Assembly (NCBI GenBank): GCA_037443205.1
Contig: JBBIOU010000016.1
Coordinates: forward strand, 1 to 64,000
Source: JBBIOU01 sp037443205
GTDB lineage: Bacteria > Bacteroidota > Bacteroidia > Flavobacteriales_D > UBA2798
DNA length: 64,000 nt
Direction: 5' to 3'
A program made the translations under genes and the position numbers. Under the pieces are notes generated by a model that ran no database searches, was not told where the DNA came from, and saw only the letters and a list, made by a program, of their open reading frames with translations. How positions within the stretch are numbered: position 1 is the stretch's first letter; every line of letters begins with the position of its first letter. Of this stretch, positions 41,514-51,600 are shown piece by piece.

Positions 41514-42095
41514 TTATTTGCTTATTTTTACTACAATTTGGTTGCTTAGTTGATATTGTTCATTGCTTTCTGCACATACAGCGATACCATCTTTATTAAA
41601 TAATAATTTATAACCATACTCGCTCATCCATCCAACCTGACGTGCCGGATTACCAATCACCAGTGCATAATCAGGAACGTTTTTGGTTACAACTGCTCCG
41701 GCCCCTATAAAAGCAAATTTACCTATGTTGTGCCCGCAAACGATGGTAGCGTTAGCGCCTATGGTTGCTCCTTTACCCACATGTGTTTTGGCATATTGAT
41801 TTTTTCGGTTTACAGCGCTGCGCGGATTTATTACGTTGGTAAACACGCAGGATGGGCCTAAAAAAACATCGTCATCGCAGGTAACTCCTGTGTAAACCGA
41901 AACGTTGTTTTGTATTTTCACATTATCTCCTAAAATAACTCCCGGAGAAATAACCACATTTTGCCCTAAATTGCAGTTTTTGCCAATTTTACAATTGGGC
42001 ATAATATGGGTAAAATGCCATATTTTTGTTCCCTCTCCAATTTCGGCTCCTTCGTCTATAATTGCGCTTGGGTGTGCAAAATATTTTTTATCCAT
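41514..42095 (-). CDS. Left-handed beta-helix N-acetyltransferase (WbpD/WlbB-like)
   Basis: The 193-residue hexapeptide-repeat enzyme (EGAEIGEGTKIWHFTHIMPNCKIGKNC onward) belongs to the WbpD/WlbB group that acetylates the 3-amino group of UDP-GlcNAc3NA. The GGNPAR-type end is AGAVVTKNVPDYALVIGNPARQVGW. Start at 42095 (MDKKYFAHPS) fits the family and lies just after a -7 element (TATCTTTG-TGCTT-ATG), so the mRNA is nearly leaderless. It heads the operon with the WbpB-like and outer-membrane genes. Confidence 0.9.
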   Translation of the reverse strand: MDKKYFAHPSAIIDEGAEIGEGTKIWHFTHIMPNCKIGKNCNLGQNVVISPGVILGDNVKIQNNVSVYTGVTCDDDVFLGPSCVFTNVINPRSAVNRKNQYAKTHVGKGATIGANATIVCGHNIGKFAFIGAGAVVTKNVPDYALVIGNPARQVGWMSEYGYKLLFNKDGIAVCAESNEQYQLSNQIVVKISK

Positions 42096-42100
42096 AAGCA

Positions 42101-42108
42101 CAAAGATA
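42101..42108 (-). promoter_or_regulatory. -7 promoter element (TATCTTTG), 5 nt from the start
   Basis: It ends 5 nt before the ATG of the acyltransferase gene and thus predicts an almost leaderless operon mRNA. Confidence 0.6.
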
Positions 42109-42211
42109 ATCATTATAAATCAATATTTACAGGGTTGTGATAAACTTGAGATTGTTTTATTTTTAGACAATTTTTTATGGAATAATAAAAAATCAGCATC
42201 TTTAAAAATAA

Positions 42212-43543
42212 ATGCGCATCATTTTTATTTTCATAGTGTGTTTTGCAAGTAACTTGTGTGTTGTTGCACAAGATAAAATGGATGTGGTTTTAAGCGGTAA
42301 AATAACCGATAAAGAAACAGGACAAGTGCTTAAAGATGTAAACGTATATATAGAAAACAACGAAAAATATCATTGTTTAAGCAACCGTTATGGCAAATAT
42401 GTAATATCATACCGGATAGATAACAAATCAGATATTACATTGGTATTCAGACATGCGGGATACGATATTCAAAAAAAACAAGTTAAGTATGCCTTATTGC
42501 AACAAAAGAATAATGACACTTTAAAAATAAATATCGAGTTGATCTTTAGCACTACCCTGTTGAAAGCGGTTGAAATTTCGGCCGAACCCGACACTGTTTT
42601 TTACAACCCCGAGATTAGTGTGGCCGATTACGAGTTTTTAGATAATAATTTTATTTTACTTACCTACGACAAACGATTGAATAAAAGCAGTAAAATAATC
42701 TATGCTAACCAACAAAATACTATTTTAAACAGCTACACGGTGCCTGATATAGCTAAAGAATTAAGTAAAGATTATGCAGGTAATATATATGTGATTTGCG
42801 AAAAAAATGTTTATCAGATTGAAGTTCGCAACAATATTATAAGCTTATACCCGATTAAAAAAGATTTTTTTGAAGATCGAATTAAACCCTGGGTTGATAC
42901 ATTAAACCAACAAGCATTTTACAGTAGTTTTGTATGGTATTACCCCGCCTTTGATTATTATGTATATAATCGTGATGATACATCATTTAAAAAAATAAAA
43001 CATATCATTGATAAGCCGCTGATGGAACTTTACCGCGCGCAATACAAATATGTTGATGGCAGAGATAAGTTGGAAGCCTACAGGGCACAACTAAAAACCG
43101 GCATTGATAAAGAAATATGGATAGCTATATGGTCGGGTTTTCCAAATTCTATTTATTACAAACCTTTGTATGCACCTATGTTTATCCAAAAAGACACCAT
43201 ATTAATTTTTGACCATTACCAAAATAAGATTTTCAGATATAATCAATCATGTGAACCTATTGATTCGATAGATATAAGCTATCATAACGGTATTGATAAA
43301 AAAGAATGGAAAACCTTGTTAATAAAAGATGATGAAACGCAAACCATATACAGCGTTTTTTTACGTGGTGGCAGGTATTATCTTAAAGAATTAAACACCT
43401 CCAATGGTGAAGTAATCGGGGTTTACAAACTGACACATAAATATCCCGAAAAATTGAAAATAAAAGGCAACTATGCTTATTATGTTTACCGTCCGTTTGA
43501 GTCTCTGCAAAAAAAATTTCTTTACAAAGAAAAAATAAAATAG
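42212..43543 (+). CDS. Secreted protein with carboxypeptidase-regulatory-like domain
   Basis: The 443-residue protein has a signal peptide (1-20) and an Ig-like CarboxypepD_reg-like domain (about 24-105: VVLSGKITDKETGQVLKDVNVYIENN, the N-terminal module also found in TonB receptors). A 320-residue domain follows with ISLYPIKKDFFEDRIKPW and YYKPLYAPMFIQKDTILIFDHYQNKIFRYNQ, perhaps beta-propeller-like. There is no TonB barrel. The function is unknown; the protein should be periplasmic or on the surface. It stands alone, divergent from the sugar cluster. Confidence 0.75.
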   Translation: MRIIFIFIVCFASNLCVVAQDKMDVVLSGKITDKETGQVLKDVNVYIENNEKYHCLSNRYGKYVISYRIDNKSDITLVFRHAGYDIQKKQVKYALLQQKNNDTLKINIELIFSTTLLKAVEISAEPDTVFYNPEISVADYEFLDNNFILLTYDKRLNKSSKIIYANQQNTILNSYTVPDIAKELSKDYAGNIYVICEKNVYQIEVRNNIISLYPIKKDFFEDRIKPWVDTLNQQAFYSSFVWYYPAFDYYVYNRDDTSFKKIKHIIDKPLMELYRAQYKYVDGRDKLEAYRAQLKTGIDKEIWIAIWSGFPNSIYYKPLYAPMFIQKDTILIFDHYQNKIFRYNQSCEPIDSIDISYHNGIDKKEWKTLLIKDDETQTIYSVFLRGGRYYLKELNTSNGEVIGVYKLTHKYPEKLKIKGNYAYYVYRPFESLQKKFLYKEKIK

Positions 43544-43558
43544 CTGTAAGTTGTTTAA

Positions 43559-44971
43559 TTAATGATGCTCGTGTTCATGTTCGTGATGATGCTCATGATC
43601 ATGTTCGTGGTTATGATGTGACTGATTTGTTGCAAATAATTTTACAAATTCATCATACACGTATTCTTTAATATCTAAAGGCACATTAGCTTTTAAATAA
43701 TCAAGCACTTTGCGATATGCCAAGTCATCATAAATACGCTTTGAGTCTTCCTTGTTAGCAAGCAAGCGCATAGCATTTTGTGTTAGTTCCGTTTCTTCCA
43801 TGGGAGGCAATCCATAACGGGCGTATGCCGAAGCCAGGTAGCTTTTTGCATACTGCAATGCCTCATCCGGATTTACTGAGATATTATTATCTTTTGCTAT
43901 TTTATTTTCTATCAATTGCCATCTGAGCATTTTTGCATATTCAGGATATTCTTTATCCAGTTGTTCGTGGGTTATGGGTTTTTCGTTTGTGGCAAGAATC
44001 CATCTTTTTAAAAAATCATCAGGTAATTCAATATTTATTTTATTCAGTAATTGTTCTTTTACTTCGCGATAAAACAATCGGTCGCTGTCTGCAGTAAACA
44101 TATTTTTTAAATCGTTTTCAATGCGTTTGCGAAAGTCTTCTTCTGTAGTCACAACACCTTCACCATATATTCGATTAAATAATTCCTGGTTTAGCTCGGC
44201 CGGAACCATTTTTTTGATTTCGTTTACGGTAAACCGAAATTTACTTTTTACTTCTGCTACGCGCTGTTTTTCTATTCCTAACATGGCTGCCATATCTGCA
44301 TCGCCATGCGAAAGGTTACGAGGGTCAACCGTAATGCTATCTCCGGGTTTCAGGCCTACCAAGTCTTGTTGGGTTTGTTTATCGTCTAAAAATTCCAAAC
44401 TTATGGTTGACTGATTGACAATGCCGCCTTCTTTCAAAGTTTCGTTTTCATCCAGTTCGGCAAATGTTCCAAGCAGCATATCTTTTTCGGTCGAAACATC
44501 GGTGTTTTCGAGTTTACCTGCCCTGCGTGTGTAGTCGTTAATTTGTTTGTTGATTAATTCTTCATCTACTTTAAGTGCATTGTAAGTAATTGTATAATCT
44601 GATAAATCGAATTTTATTTCGGGTGCAAAACCTAATTCAAACCAAAAATCCATACCGGCATTTTCATCAAAATTGACTTTTGGCGAATCTTCTTTTGGCA
44701 TAGGATTACCCAACACCTGCAGTTTATTTTCATCAATGTATTTGTATATTACCTCATTTAATAGGTTGTTAATCTCTTCGGCAAGAATTGATTTACCGTA
44801 CATTTTTTTCACGATGGTTATAGGCACGTGTCCGGGTCTGAATCCTTTAATGTTTACCTTGCGGGAATAACTTTTCAGAGCTGATTCGTATTTTTGTTTA
44901 TAGTCATCAGGCGTAAGGCTAATTTTGATTACACCGGTTAAATTGTTCGATTGTTCAAGCGTAATATTCAT
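43559..44971 (-). CDS. tig: Trigger factor with His-rich C-terminal tail
   Basis: Trigger factor is the ribosome-bound chaperone that meets nascent chains. The 470-residue protein has the N-terminal ribosome-docking domain (KGFRPGHVPITIVKKMYG, the GFRxGxxP signature at about 40-55), a PPIase-like middle domain and the C-terminal arms. The last 19 residues are HHNHEHDHEHHHEHEHEHH, a metal-chelating tail of the kind known from SlyD and some metallochaperones. A -7 element lies at 45015-45022. The tail may bind Ni, Zn or Cu; this is inference. Confidence 0.92.
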   Translation of the reverse strand: MNITLEQSNNLTGVIKISLTPDDYKQKYESALKSYSRKVNIKGFRPGHVPITIVKKMYGKSILAEEINNLLNEVIYKYIDENKLQVLGNPMPKEDSPKVNFDENAGMDFWFELGFAPEIKFDLSDYTITYNALKVDEELINKQINDYTRRAGKLENTDVSTEKDMLLGTFAELDENETLKEGGIVNQSTISLEFLDDKQTQQDLVGLKPGDSITVDPRNLSHGDADMAAMLGIEKQRVAEVKSKFRFTVNEIKKMVPAELNQELFNRIYGEGVVTTEEDFRKRIENDLKNMFTADSDRLFYREVKEQLLNKINIELPDDFLKRWILATNEKPITHEQLDKEYPEYAKMLRWQLIENKIAKDNNISVNPDEALQYAKSYLASAYARYGLPPMEETELTQNAMRLLANKEDSKRIYDDLAYRKVLDYLKANVPLDIKEYVYDEFVKLFATNQSHHNHEHDHEHHHEHEHEHH

Positions 44972-45014
44972 AATAATGTATAAATTTAAAAATCAATTTT
45001 TGTATAGCGGGGCA

Positions 45015-45022
45015 CAAAGGTA
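45015..45022 (-). promoter_or_regulatory. -7 promoter element (TACCTTTG) for tig
   Basis: TACCTTTG, 43 nt before the ATG at 44971. Confidence 0.5.
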
Positions 45023-45043
45023 TAAATATATTTGTTAATACCA

Positions 45044-45898
45044 TCAGGGGTTACAATTATCGCAATACATAGGGTCGGCATCTGATTGGGGCAGATTAAT
45101 TTCCAATTCGTAATTACATACATTACACTTCTTAAGATTTGAACGAATTTGCCGGGTAGGAAAACCGCATTGAGCACAGGGTAAACCTGGTATATTTTTT
45201 ACAATACTAAAGCCAGGTGTGCCACAAGCAGGACAAAAACTTTGCATATTTTGCACCAGGATTTGTGCTGTTTTAGCAATGTTTTTCATACGTTGCGGAT
45301 TTTTATGTGCCCGCAAATCCGATTCGACAATAATTTCATTATTGTTTTGCAGTAACTGGAATGCTTCTTTTTTTAAAGTTTGAAGTGAGGTTATGTTTTT
45401 GATAACTGCAGGTTGATTTTTTTGTAAGTCGCATTTTAAAATTATTCCATATTTCGGAAAGTTGTTGTTTTCAGCAATTTTTATTATTTCTTCAAGGGTA
45501 GCCGCTTTTTCAGAAAACACCTGTGTAATAATGTAATTTCCCGAAGCAGTAATTTCTAAACTGTTTTTAGCATCGTATAAAACTATAAGCTCATTTTCTA
45601 AAGTTATTTGCGGCATATCGGGATGAGGAAAAAATGAGCCTTCGCTGGCAATAAATAAATCCATTTGAGGATATAACTTCCTTGCTGCCTTAATTTTGTT
45701 ACGGGCTGCTTCTAAAGGTGTGTGTATTCTTTCTATTTCTCCGCTAAATGTACCGAAGCTATCGGTATTAACATTTTTTGCAAGCAATAATTCAATTTGG
45801 AATGCTTTTTTTAATGCCGGAGCAATAGCTTTTTCTTTTTTATGCATGCTCACAAGCATTGCTTTTCTACCGGCAAAAATATTTTTGCCCGAATTCAA
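45044..45898 (-). CDS. DUF6671 protein with C-terminal zinc ribbons
   Basis: The 284-residue cytoplasmic protein begins with GRKAMLVSMHKKEKAIAPALKK and contains ESDLRAHKNPQRMKNI, the core signature of DUF6671. The C-terminus holds three CxxC pairs (CPACGTPGF, CAQCGFPT, CNVCNYELEINLP) and a final CDNC, so at least two zinc ribbons. The function is unknown. It lies 18 bp after the isocitrate dehydrogenase stop and is therefore probably co-transcribed with it. A frame in another register on the same strand (44986-45177) is a shadow. Confidence 0.85.
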   Translation of the reverse strand: MNSGKNIFAGRKAMLVSMHKKEKAIAPALKKAFQIELLLAKNVNTDSFGTFSGEIERIHTPLEAARNKIKAARKLYPQMDLFIASEGSFFPHPDMPQITLENELIVLYDAKNSLEITASGNYIITQVFSEKAATLEEIIKIAENNNFPKYGIILKCDLQKNQPAVIKNITSLQTLKKEAFQLLQNNNEIIVESDLRAHKNPQRMKNIAKTAQILVQNMQSFCPACGTPGFSIVKNIPGLPCAQCGFPTRQIRSNLKKCNVCNYELEINLPQSDADPMYCDNCNP

Positions 45899-45916
45899 AA
45901 CGAGAGGATTTATTGA

Positions 45917-47419
45917 TTACTGGCCCTGACCAAGCGAGAAAGCCGGTTTGCCGTCAAATTCATACAAGTGCTCGGTTTTAATAAAATCTATGGGGATGTT
46001 ATTAAATATTTCGAGCAACTCAATCACTTCTTTTTTGCTAAACTCTTTTGTGCTATCAGCTCCCATAAAGCGAATACGCCAATGGTCGGTACAAAATGTT
46101 TCGGGAGTAAAATTAGGCCATACGGCTGTTCCTCTGTTCGAAATCATTTTTAATTGCCAATTGCCTTTTAAGTCTTTAACAATCATATCTGCCAGCTCGT
46201 GCGGATTATTTCCGGGCCAGTGCGCAAATACATCAACACCTTTTAATACTTTTTTAGCCGGTGCTTTACGCACATACGGTTTGATGTTAATTTTTCCGGC
46301 TTTGTAACTAACCGGTGCTAAATGTGCGGGTTTCATACCTAATCTTTGTATCACTGCATCGGCAAACTCGTTGGTACCTACTTTTTGTTTGCTGGTTGAT
46401 TCGTTGTAAATATCGTAAGTATGTATTCCGTCTTCTAATGTTTTTAACCAGGCGTTTTGTATTTTTTCAGCTATGTCGGTTTGCCCGATATGGTTAAGCA
46501 TTAAGATAGCGCCCTGTAATAAACCGGATGGATTAGCCATATTCTGACCGGCACGTCTGGGAGCAGAGCCATGTATTGCTTCAAACATTGCACATTCTGT
46601 ACCTATATTGGAAGATCCGGCTATACCCACCGAACCGGCAATTTGCGCAGCAATATCAGATATCACATCACCATATAAATTAAGAGTAACTATTACGTCA
46701 AATACTTCGGGGGTATCAGCAAGTTTAGCCGATCCAATATCAATAATCCAATGCTCTTTTTCTATTTCGGGATATTCTTGTCCTATTTCATCAAAAATTT
46801 TATGAAACATCCCGTCTGTTTGTTTCATAATATTGTCTTTGGTAAAGCAGGTAACTTTTTTTCTGTTGTAAAGTTTTGCATACTCGAATGCATAACGGAT
46901 TATTTTTTCGCAACCCGGTCTGGAAATAAGTTTTAAACATTGTACTACTTCATCGGTTTGCTGATGTTCTATGCCTGCATAAAGGTCTTCTTCGTTTTCG
47001 CGAATAATAACCAGATCCATTTTACTGTGCTTACTTGTTATGTATGGGTGAAAACTTTGGCAGGGGCGTACATTGGCATAAAGACCTAGTTTTTTGCGGG
47101 TAGTAACATTTAAACTTTTATAGCCTCCTCCCTGCGGAGTGGTTATAGGCGCTTTTAAAAACACTTTGTTTTTTCTGATGATGTCCCATGCTTCGTCACT
47201 GATACCGGATGTATTACCGCTTAAATATACTTTTTCTCCTACTTCAATCTCATCAATTTTTATTTTTGCTCCGGCAGCAAATAGTATTTTGAGTGTAGCA
47301 TCCATTATTTCCGGGCCAATACCATCACCTTTAGCAACGGTTACAGGCACTAATACATCTTTTTCGTTGGCATTGTTTTGCATAGGGTTTTCTGTTTTTT
47401 GTTTTGAAAGATATTCCAT
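45917..47419 (-). CDS. icd: NADP-dependent isocitrate dehydrogenase, long (Thermus-like) form
   Basis: It oxidises isocitrate to 2-oxoglutarate in the TCA cycle. The 500-residue enzyme has KGDGIGPEIMDATLKIL, the substrate loop LNVTTRKKLGLYANVRPC, DLVIIRENEEDLYAGIEH and LNLYGDVISDIAAQIAGSVG...GTECAMFEAIHGSAPRRAG (cofactor site). An extra C-terminal domain of about 140 residues (from about 350) is typical of the Thermus/Rickettsia/Bacteroidota long type. A -7 element at 47449-47456 lies within the longest open frame, so the ATG at 47419 (MEYLSKQK) is chosen over 47461. Confidence 0.92.
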   Translation of the reverse strand: MEYLSKQKTENPMQNNANEKDVLVPVTVAKGDGIGPEIMDATLKILFAAGAKIKIDEIEVGEKVYLSGNTSGISDEAWDIIRKNKVFLKAPITTPQGGGYKSLNVTTRKKLGLYANVRPCQSFHPYITSKHSKMDLVIIRENEEDLYAGIEHQQTDEVVQCLKLISRPGCEKIIRYAFEYAKLYNRKKVTCFTKDNIMKQTDGMFHKIFDEIGQEYPEIEKEHWIIDIGSAKLADTPEVFDVIVTLNLYGDVISDIAAQIAGSVGIAGSSNIGTECAMFEAIHGSAPRRAGQNMANPSGLLQGAILMLNHIGQTDIAEKIQNAWLKTLEDGIHTYDIYNESTSKQKVGTNEFADAVIQRLGMKPAHLAPVSYKAGKINIKPYVRKAPAKKVLKGVDVFAHWPGNNPHELADMIVKDLKGNWQLKMISNRGTAVWPNFTPETFCTDHWRIRFMGADSTKEFSKKEVIELLEIFNNIPIDFIKTEHLYEFDGKPAFSLGQGQ

Positions 47420-47448
47420 CGTATCCTGGTTTTTAGGGGTTAATTGTG

Positions 47449-47456
47449 CAAATATA
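47449..47456 (-). promoter_or_regulatory. -7 promoter element (TATATTTG) for icd
   Basis: TATATTTG, 29 nt before the ATG at 47419. It decides the start by excluding the ATG at 47461. Confidence 0.55.
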
Positions 47457-47535
47457 GGCATTATACTTTTTGCCTCTTCAAAAACGTTCGATAAATTTAA
47501 TCTTTATGATTTTGTAATATTTCCCATATAAGCAA

Positions 47536-47931
47536 CTATTTCTTTTTCTTCTTTAACAGCGTAATAATTTCTTCTTTATCTTTTATTTGGTTTCTAAGTG
47601 CTTCGTTAAGTTTTTCCAAATACTCAATGCGCTTTAATAAGTCGCTGTGTTTAAACTTTTGATAGGAAACATCGTCTTCTTTGAGTTCGGTAAGGGTATT
47701 TTCTATATTGTATTTTTTATTTTTGCGCGATGCTGCTGCAGTTAATTGCGAAACATCCGTATTAAATAATACAGCTATCTTTTCTAACAATCCATAATCT
47801 ATTTTTTTGGCTCCCGACTCAAAACGCGCATAACTTGATTGTGTGATTCCCAATTTATAAGCTATCTCTTCCTGACTTAATTTTTTTTCTAAACGGAGTT
47901 GTTTTATTTTATCGAGCAGTGGATGAGCCAT
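47536..47931 (-). CDS. XRE-family helix-turn-helix regulator with coiled-coil tail
   Basis: The 131-residue protein has a Cro/C1-type HTH (IKQLRLEKKLSQEEIAYKLGITQSSYARFESG, residues 8-60) and a C-terminal coiled coil (DLLKRIEYLEKLNEALRNQIKDKEEIITLLKKK, about 97-130) for dimerisation. Targets are unknown. A -7 element (47937-47944) ends 5 nt before the ATG at 47931, which fixes this start over 47967 and predicts a leaderless mRNA. Confidence 0.88.
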   Translation of the reverse strand: MAHPLLDKIKQLRLEKKLSQEEIAYKLGITQSSYARFESGAKKIDYGLLEKIAVLFNTDVSQLTAAASRKNKKYNIENTLTELKEDDVSYQKFKHSDLLKRIEYLEKLNEALRNQIKDKEEIITLLKKKKK

Positions 47932-47936
47932 AAATG

Positions 47937-47944
47937 CAAAGTTA
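47937..47944 (-). promoter_or_regulatory. -7 promoter element (TAACTTTG), 5 nt from the start
   Basis: TAACTTTG-CATTT-ATG. Transcription should start within 1-2 nt of the XRE start codon. Confidence 0.6.
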
Positions 47945-48036
47945 TTGGCTATCAACCCTGCCCACAAACCGATAAATGAATAAATATTTGATTTTTGAAT
48001 AAATTTAATTAATTTTTACCCGAAATTTGACTTAAA

Positions 48037-48381
48037 ATGGAAAATCATCAGGCTTTTTTAATTTGGCTGAGTGAAGAAGATGCCGAATTGTTGCTAGAAG
48101 TTATAAATCAATCCGAGCAGTTAGAACATGACCTATCATCCCGGGGTGATACACCTCTGAATAAAAAAATCATGTTATATATTAAGGCCGTTAAAATTTT
48201 GGCCGAAAAAATAGATTTTGAAATTTACATTCCTGAACAATACCATGAAAAAGAAATGACCATGTTTAAAATCAACACATTAATTAAGTGTCGCGATGAG
48301 TATCTGAAATATTGTGGTACAAATACAGATCTAAAAATAAATGAGCTTATTGAATGGTATAAATTGCAGTTAAAAGAATAA
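48037..48381 (+). CDS. Hypothetical acidic helical protein
   Basis: The 114-residue soluble protein is helical and acidic (WLSEEDAELLLEVINQSEQLEHDL). It has no signal peptide and no motif I recognise. It is divergent from the XRE regulator with a 105-bp gap, so the regulator might control it. About 280 bp of noncoding sequence follow. Confidence 0.65.
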   Translation: MENHQAFLIWLSEEDAELLLEVINQSEQLEHDLSSRGDTPLNKKIMLYIKAVKILAEKIDFEIYIPEQYHEKEMTMFKINTLIKCRDEYLKYCGTNTDLKINELIEWYKLQLKE

Positions 48382-48661
48382 AAACCGAAAAAGTTATTAA
48401 CCCAAATTCAGCATTAGAAATTTGGATTTATTTCAAATTTTCCGACAGAGGCGGACTGAGTGTGTTGAGTGTCGTGTGGGATTTGGGTTATCCGCTATCA
48501 GGCGAACATTACGCATGCTAATGCGTAATGTGGGATTAACCCGAATGCCGCCCACATAAAGAAGCACTTACATCAGCTACCGAATATTTTGTAGGCTAAT
48601 AACAATTTAGAGATTAACACCGGTTACCGGATTACATAACTGATAATTTCTTATAAAATAT
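48382..48661. other. Noncoding region with hairpin and inverted repeats
   Basis: No gene is visible here. It contains a perfect 11-bp hairpin at 48506-48531 (ACATTACGCAT, loop GCTA, ATGCGTAATGT). A longer inverted pair, AACCCAAAT (48399-48407) and ATTTGGGTT (48481-48489), frames a segment with ATTTGGATTTATTTC. The self-complementary GGGATTAACCC lies at 48532-48542. The structure may be a mobile-element remnant or a structured RNA; I cannot decide. Confidence 0.5.
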
Positions 48662-51600
48662 TTATTCATTAATAGACCAGCCTGCTTTATTGTATAGCCA
48701 ACGTTTAACCCGATATAACAATAAATACATAACCGGTACCACTACCAGGGTTAAAAAGGTTGCAAATGTTAATCCAAAAATTACTGTCCATGATAAAGGC
48801 CCGAAAAACTGTACATTATCTCCGCCTATAAAAAAATTTGCATCGTAGCTGGCAAAAAAAGTAATAAAGTTAAAATTAAAGCCTATAGCCAAAGGTATAA
48901 GACCCAATAATGTGGTTATCGCTGTTAACAATACCGGTCTTAATCTTGTTCGACCGGCTTCGGCAATGGCATGCATAACTTCGTGTATGGGTAATGGCTC
49001 ATTTTCTGCTAATTGCAAATTTTCGCGTTTTTGCTTGATTAATAAATTGGTGTAATCAATTAATACGATGGCATTGTTAACTACCACACCTGCTAATGAA
49101 ATGATACCTATCATCGTCATAATTATTACAAATTCCATTTGGGTAAAAACCAATCCTAAAAAAACACCTATTAAACTAAATAATACTGAAAACATGATAA
49201 TCAAGGGTGAAGAATACGAGTTAAATTGCGAAACAATTATCAGGAAGATTAAAAATACAGCTATGAGCAGAGCTTTGCTAAGAAAAGCCATTTCTTTAGC
49301 CTGATCTTCCATTTGACCGGTAAACTTGAAACTAATTCCCTTATCAGTTTTATAATTTATCAGTTCGTGTTTTATTTTATCTACGGTTTCATTTGGATTA
49401 AAACCTTCTGAAACACCTGAAAAAATAGTAACTACCCGATTGAGGTTTTTGCGTTTTACAGCACTGTATGTAGAAGTTTTTTGCGGATTGATAATTACGG
49501 TTCTTACCGGTACCTGTACCAATTGTCCTGAGAGCATATCTCTGAAAGTAATTTTTTGATTAAGCAGTGCATCTAAGTCATTGCGATAGTCTTCTTTGTA
49601 TCTTAAATTAATATCATATTCTTCCTCGCCAATTTTAAAGGTAGATATGTCTTTACCAAATATTGCCGTACGTAACGCTTCAGCAATCATATAAGTAGAC
49701 ACATCCATTCTTCTGGCTAATCCTCTGTCGGGATAAACAGGCAGTTCGGGTTTTCCGGTTTCCACATCCAGGCGTAATTCATCAATACCTTCAATGTTTT
49801 TAGAGTCAATAAAAACTTTCATGCGTTCTGCTTCTTCAATCATATCATCATAATTTTCACCTACTAATTCAATATTGATGGGAGGTTGTTGCGGAGGGCC
49901 GTTTTGTTCTTTATCAACAATTATTTTTACATCTGCTGTAAACTTACCCTTAAGGTTGTTAGTAATTTCCTTCATAATTTCGGAAGTAGAATGCCCCTTG
50001 CGATAAAGAGATTCGGCAAAAGTAACGGTAATACGAGCTTTATGTGGCGTATTACCCATTGCCGGTCCTTGCATAGGATCGCTTGTTCCCTCACCTACTT
50101 GAGATATAACAGATTTTATTAAGCGCACTGTATCTCCGTTATCTTTAAAATCAAAAACCCGATCGTATTTGCTAAGGGTAGTATCAACGATGTATTCGAT
50201 TTTTTGAGCAATGTTATTTGTTTTTTTAATGTCGGTACCAATGGGTAGTTCTACAAATATATTGATGTAATTCGGTTCGTTTTCAGGAAAAAACAGAACT
50301 TTTGGAGTAAATAATCCAACCATAATAATGGAAAGAAAAAGCAATGCGAAGGTTCCAAAAAAAACGGTTTTTGGTTTTTTATATAAGGCATATTGCAAAA
50401 ATCTGCTGTAAAATTCTTCTAATCGCGGAAGCATTATGTTTTGAAATTTATGCGACCATGGGGTAAATAGAAAAACATTGATTAATGTAATGATAGCAAA
50501 AGCAAGTGCTATATTACCTAAAGCAATGTTGCCGGATAACACCAAAACAAGGCCTGTAATAATTGTTATGGCGCTGATTCGCAAAATTCGTTTGTGGTTG
50601 GTTTGTTGTTTTTCCTTACGCATATAGAGCATTGCTAATACCGGATTAATTACCAGAGCAACAAATAAAGATGAGCTTAAGGTAAGCATTAAGGTAATAG
50701 GTAAATACTTCATAAATTCTCCCATTAAACCCGGCCATAGTGCCAAAGGCACAAATGCTGCAACAGTTGTAGCAGTAGATGAAATGATAGGCCATGCTAC
50801 TTCCCCTACAGCATATCTTACCGCATCAAAAGGTTTATAGCCTAAATCCATCCAGCGATAAATATTTTCTATAATTACAATGCCGTTATCAACCAGCATA
50901 CCCAAAGCCAATACCAACGAGAATAAGACCATAATATTTAAAGTAATTCCCATTAAATCGAGTATCATAAACGACATAAACATAGATAAGGGAATGGCAA
51001 TACCAACAAAAAGTGCATTTCTTAATCCGAGAAAAAACAGTAGTACCAACACCACTAATATAACTCCCGAAATAATACTGTTTTCTAAGTTGCTTACCTG
51101 GTCGCGGGTTTGAAACGACATATCGTTGGTAATGGTTAATTCGATATCAGAAGGAAGCCGGCCCGATGTTTTTGCATGGTCTAACAATGCAAAAATAGAA
51201 TCTGAAACATCGAGCAGATTTGTGCCTGAGCGTTTAATAACATCGAGCATTACTACTGATTCCATTTTATGTGTACGGGGGTTTAACTGACGTGCATAAC
51301 TGGTTGTATCTTCATCACCAAACGACACATCGGCTACATCTTTCAGATAAACAATATCAAAATAATCGCGTTTTACAATGATATTTTTTACTTCTTCTAC
51401 TGTTTTAAATTCGCCTTCTATACGCACAGTCCGGGCCGTAGAATTCTCTTTAATTTCACCGGCCGACATGGTAATATTTTCTGACGATATGGCATTTTCA
51501 ATATCCTGAAAACTAACCATGCGTGCTTCGGCATCGTGTTTTCGTATGGCTATACGTAACTCTTTTTTTTGCACACCTCGTATTTCAACTTTGGAAATAT

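Noticed and set aside
44986..45177. Second frame over the DUF6671 zinc ribbons
   Set aside because: Same strand, other frame; it lacks any domain and overlaps a well-supported gene.
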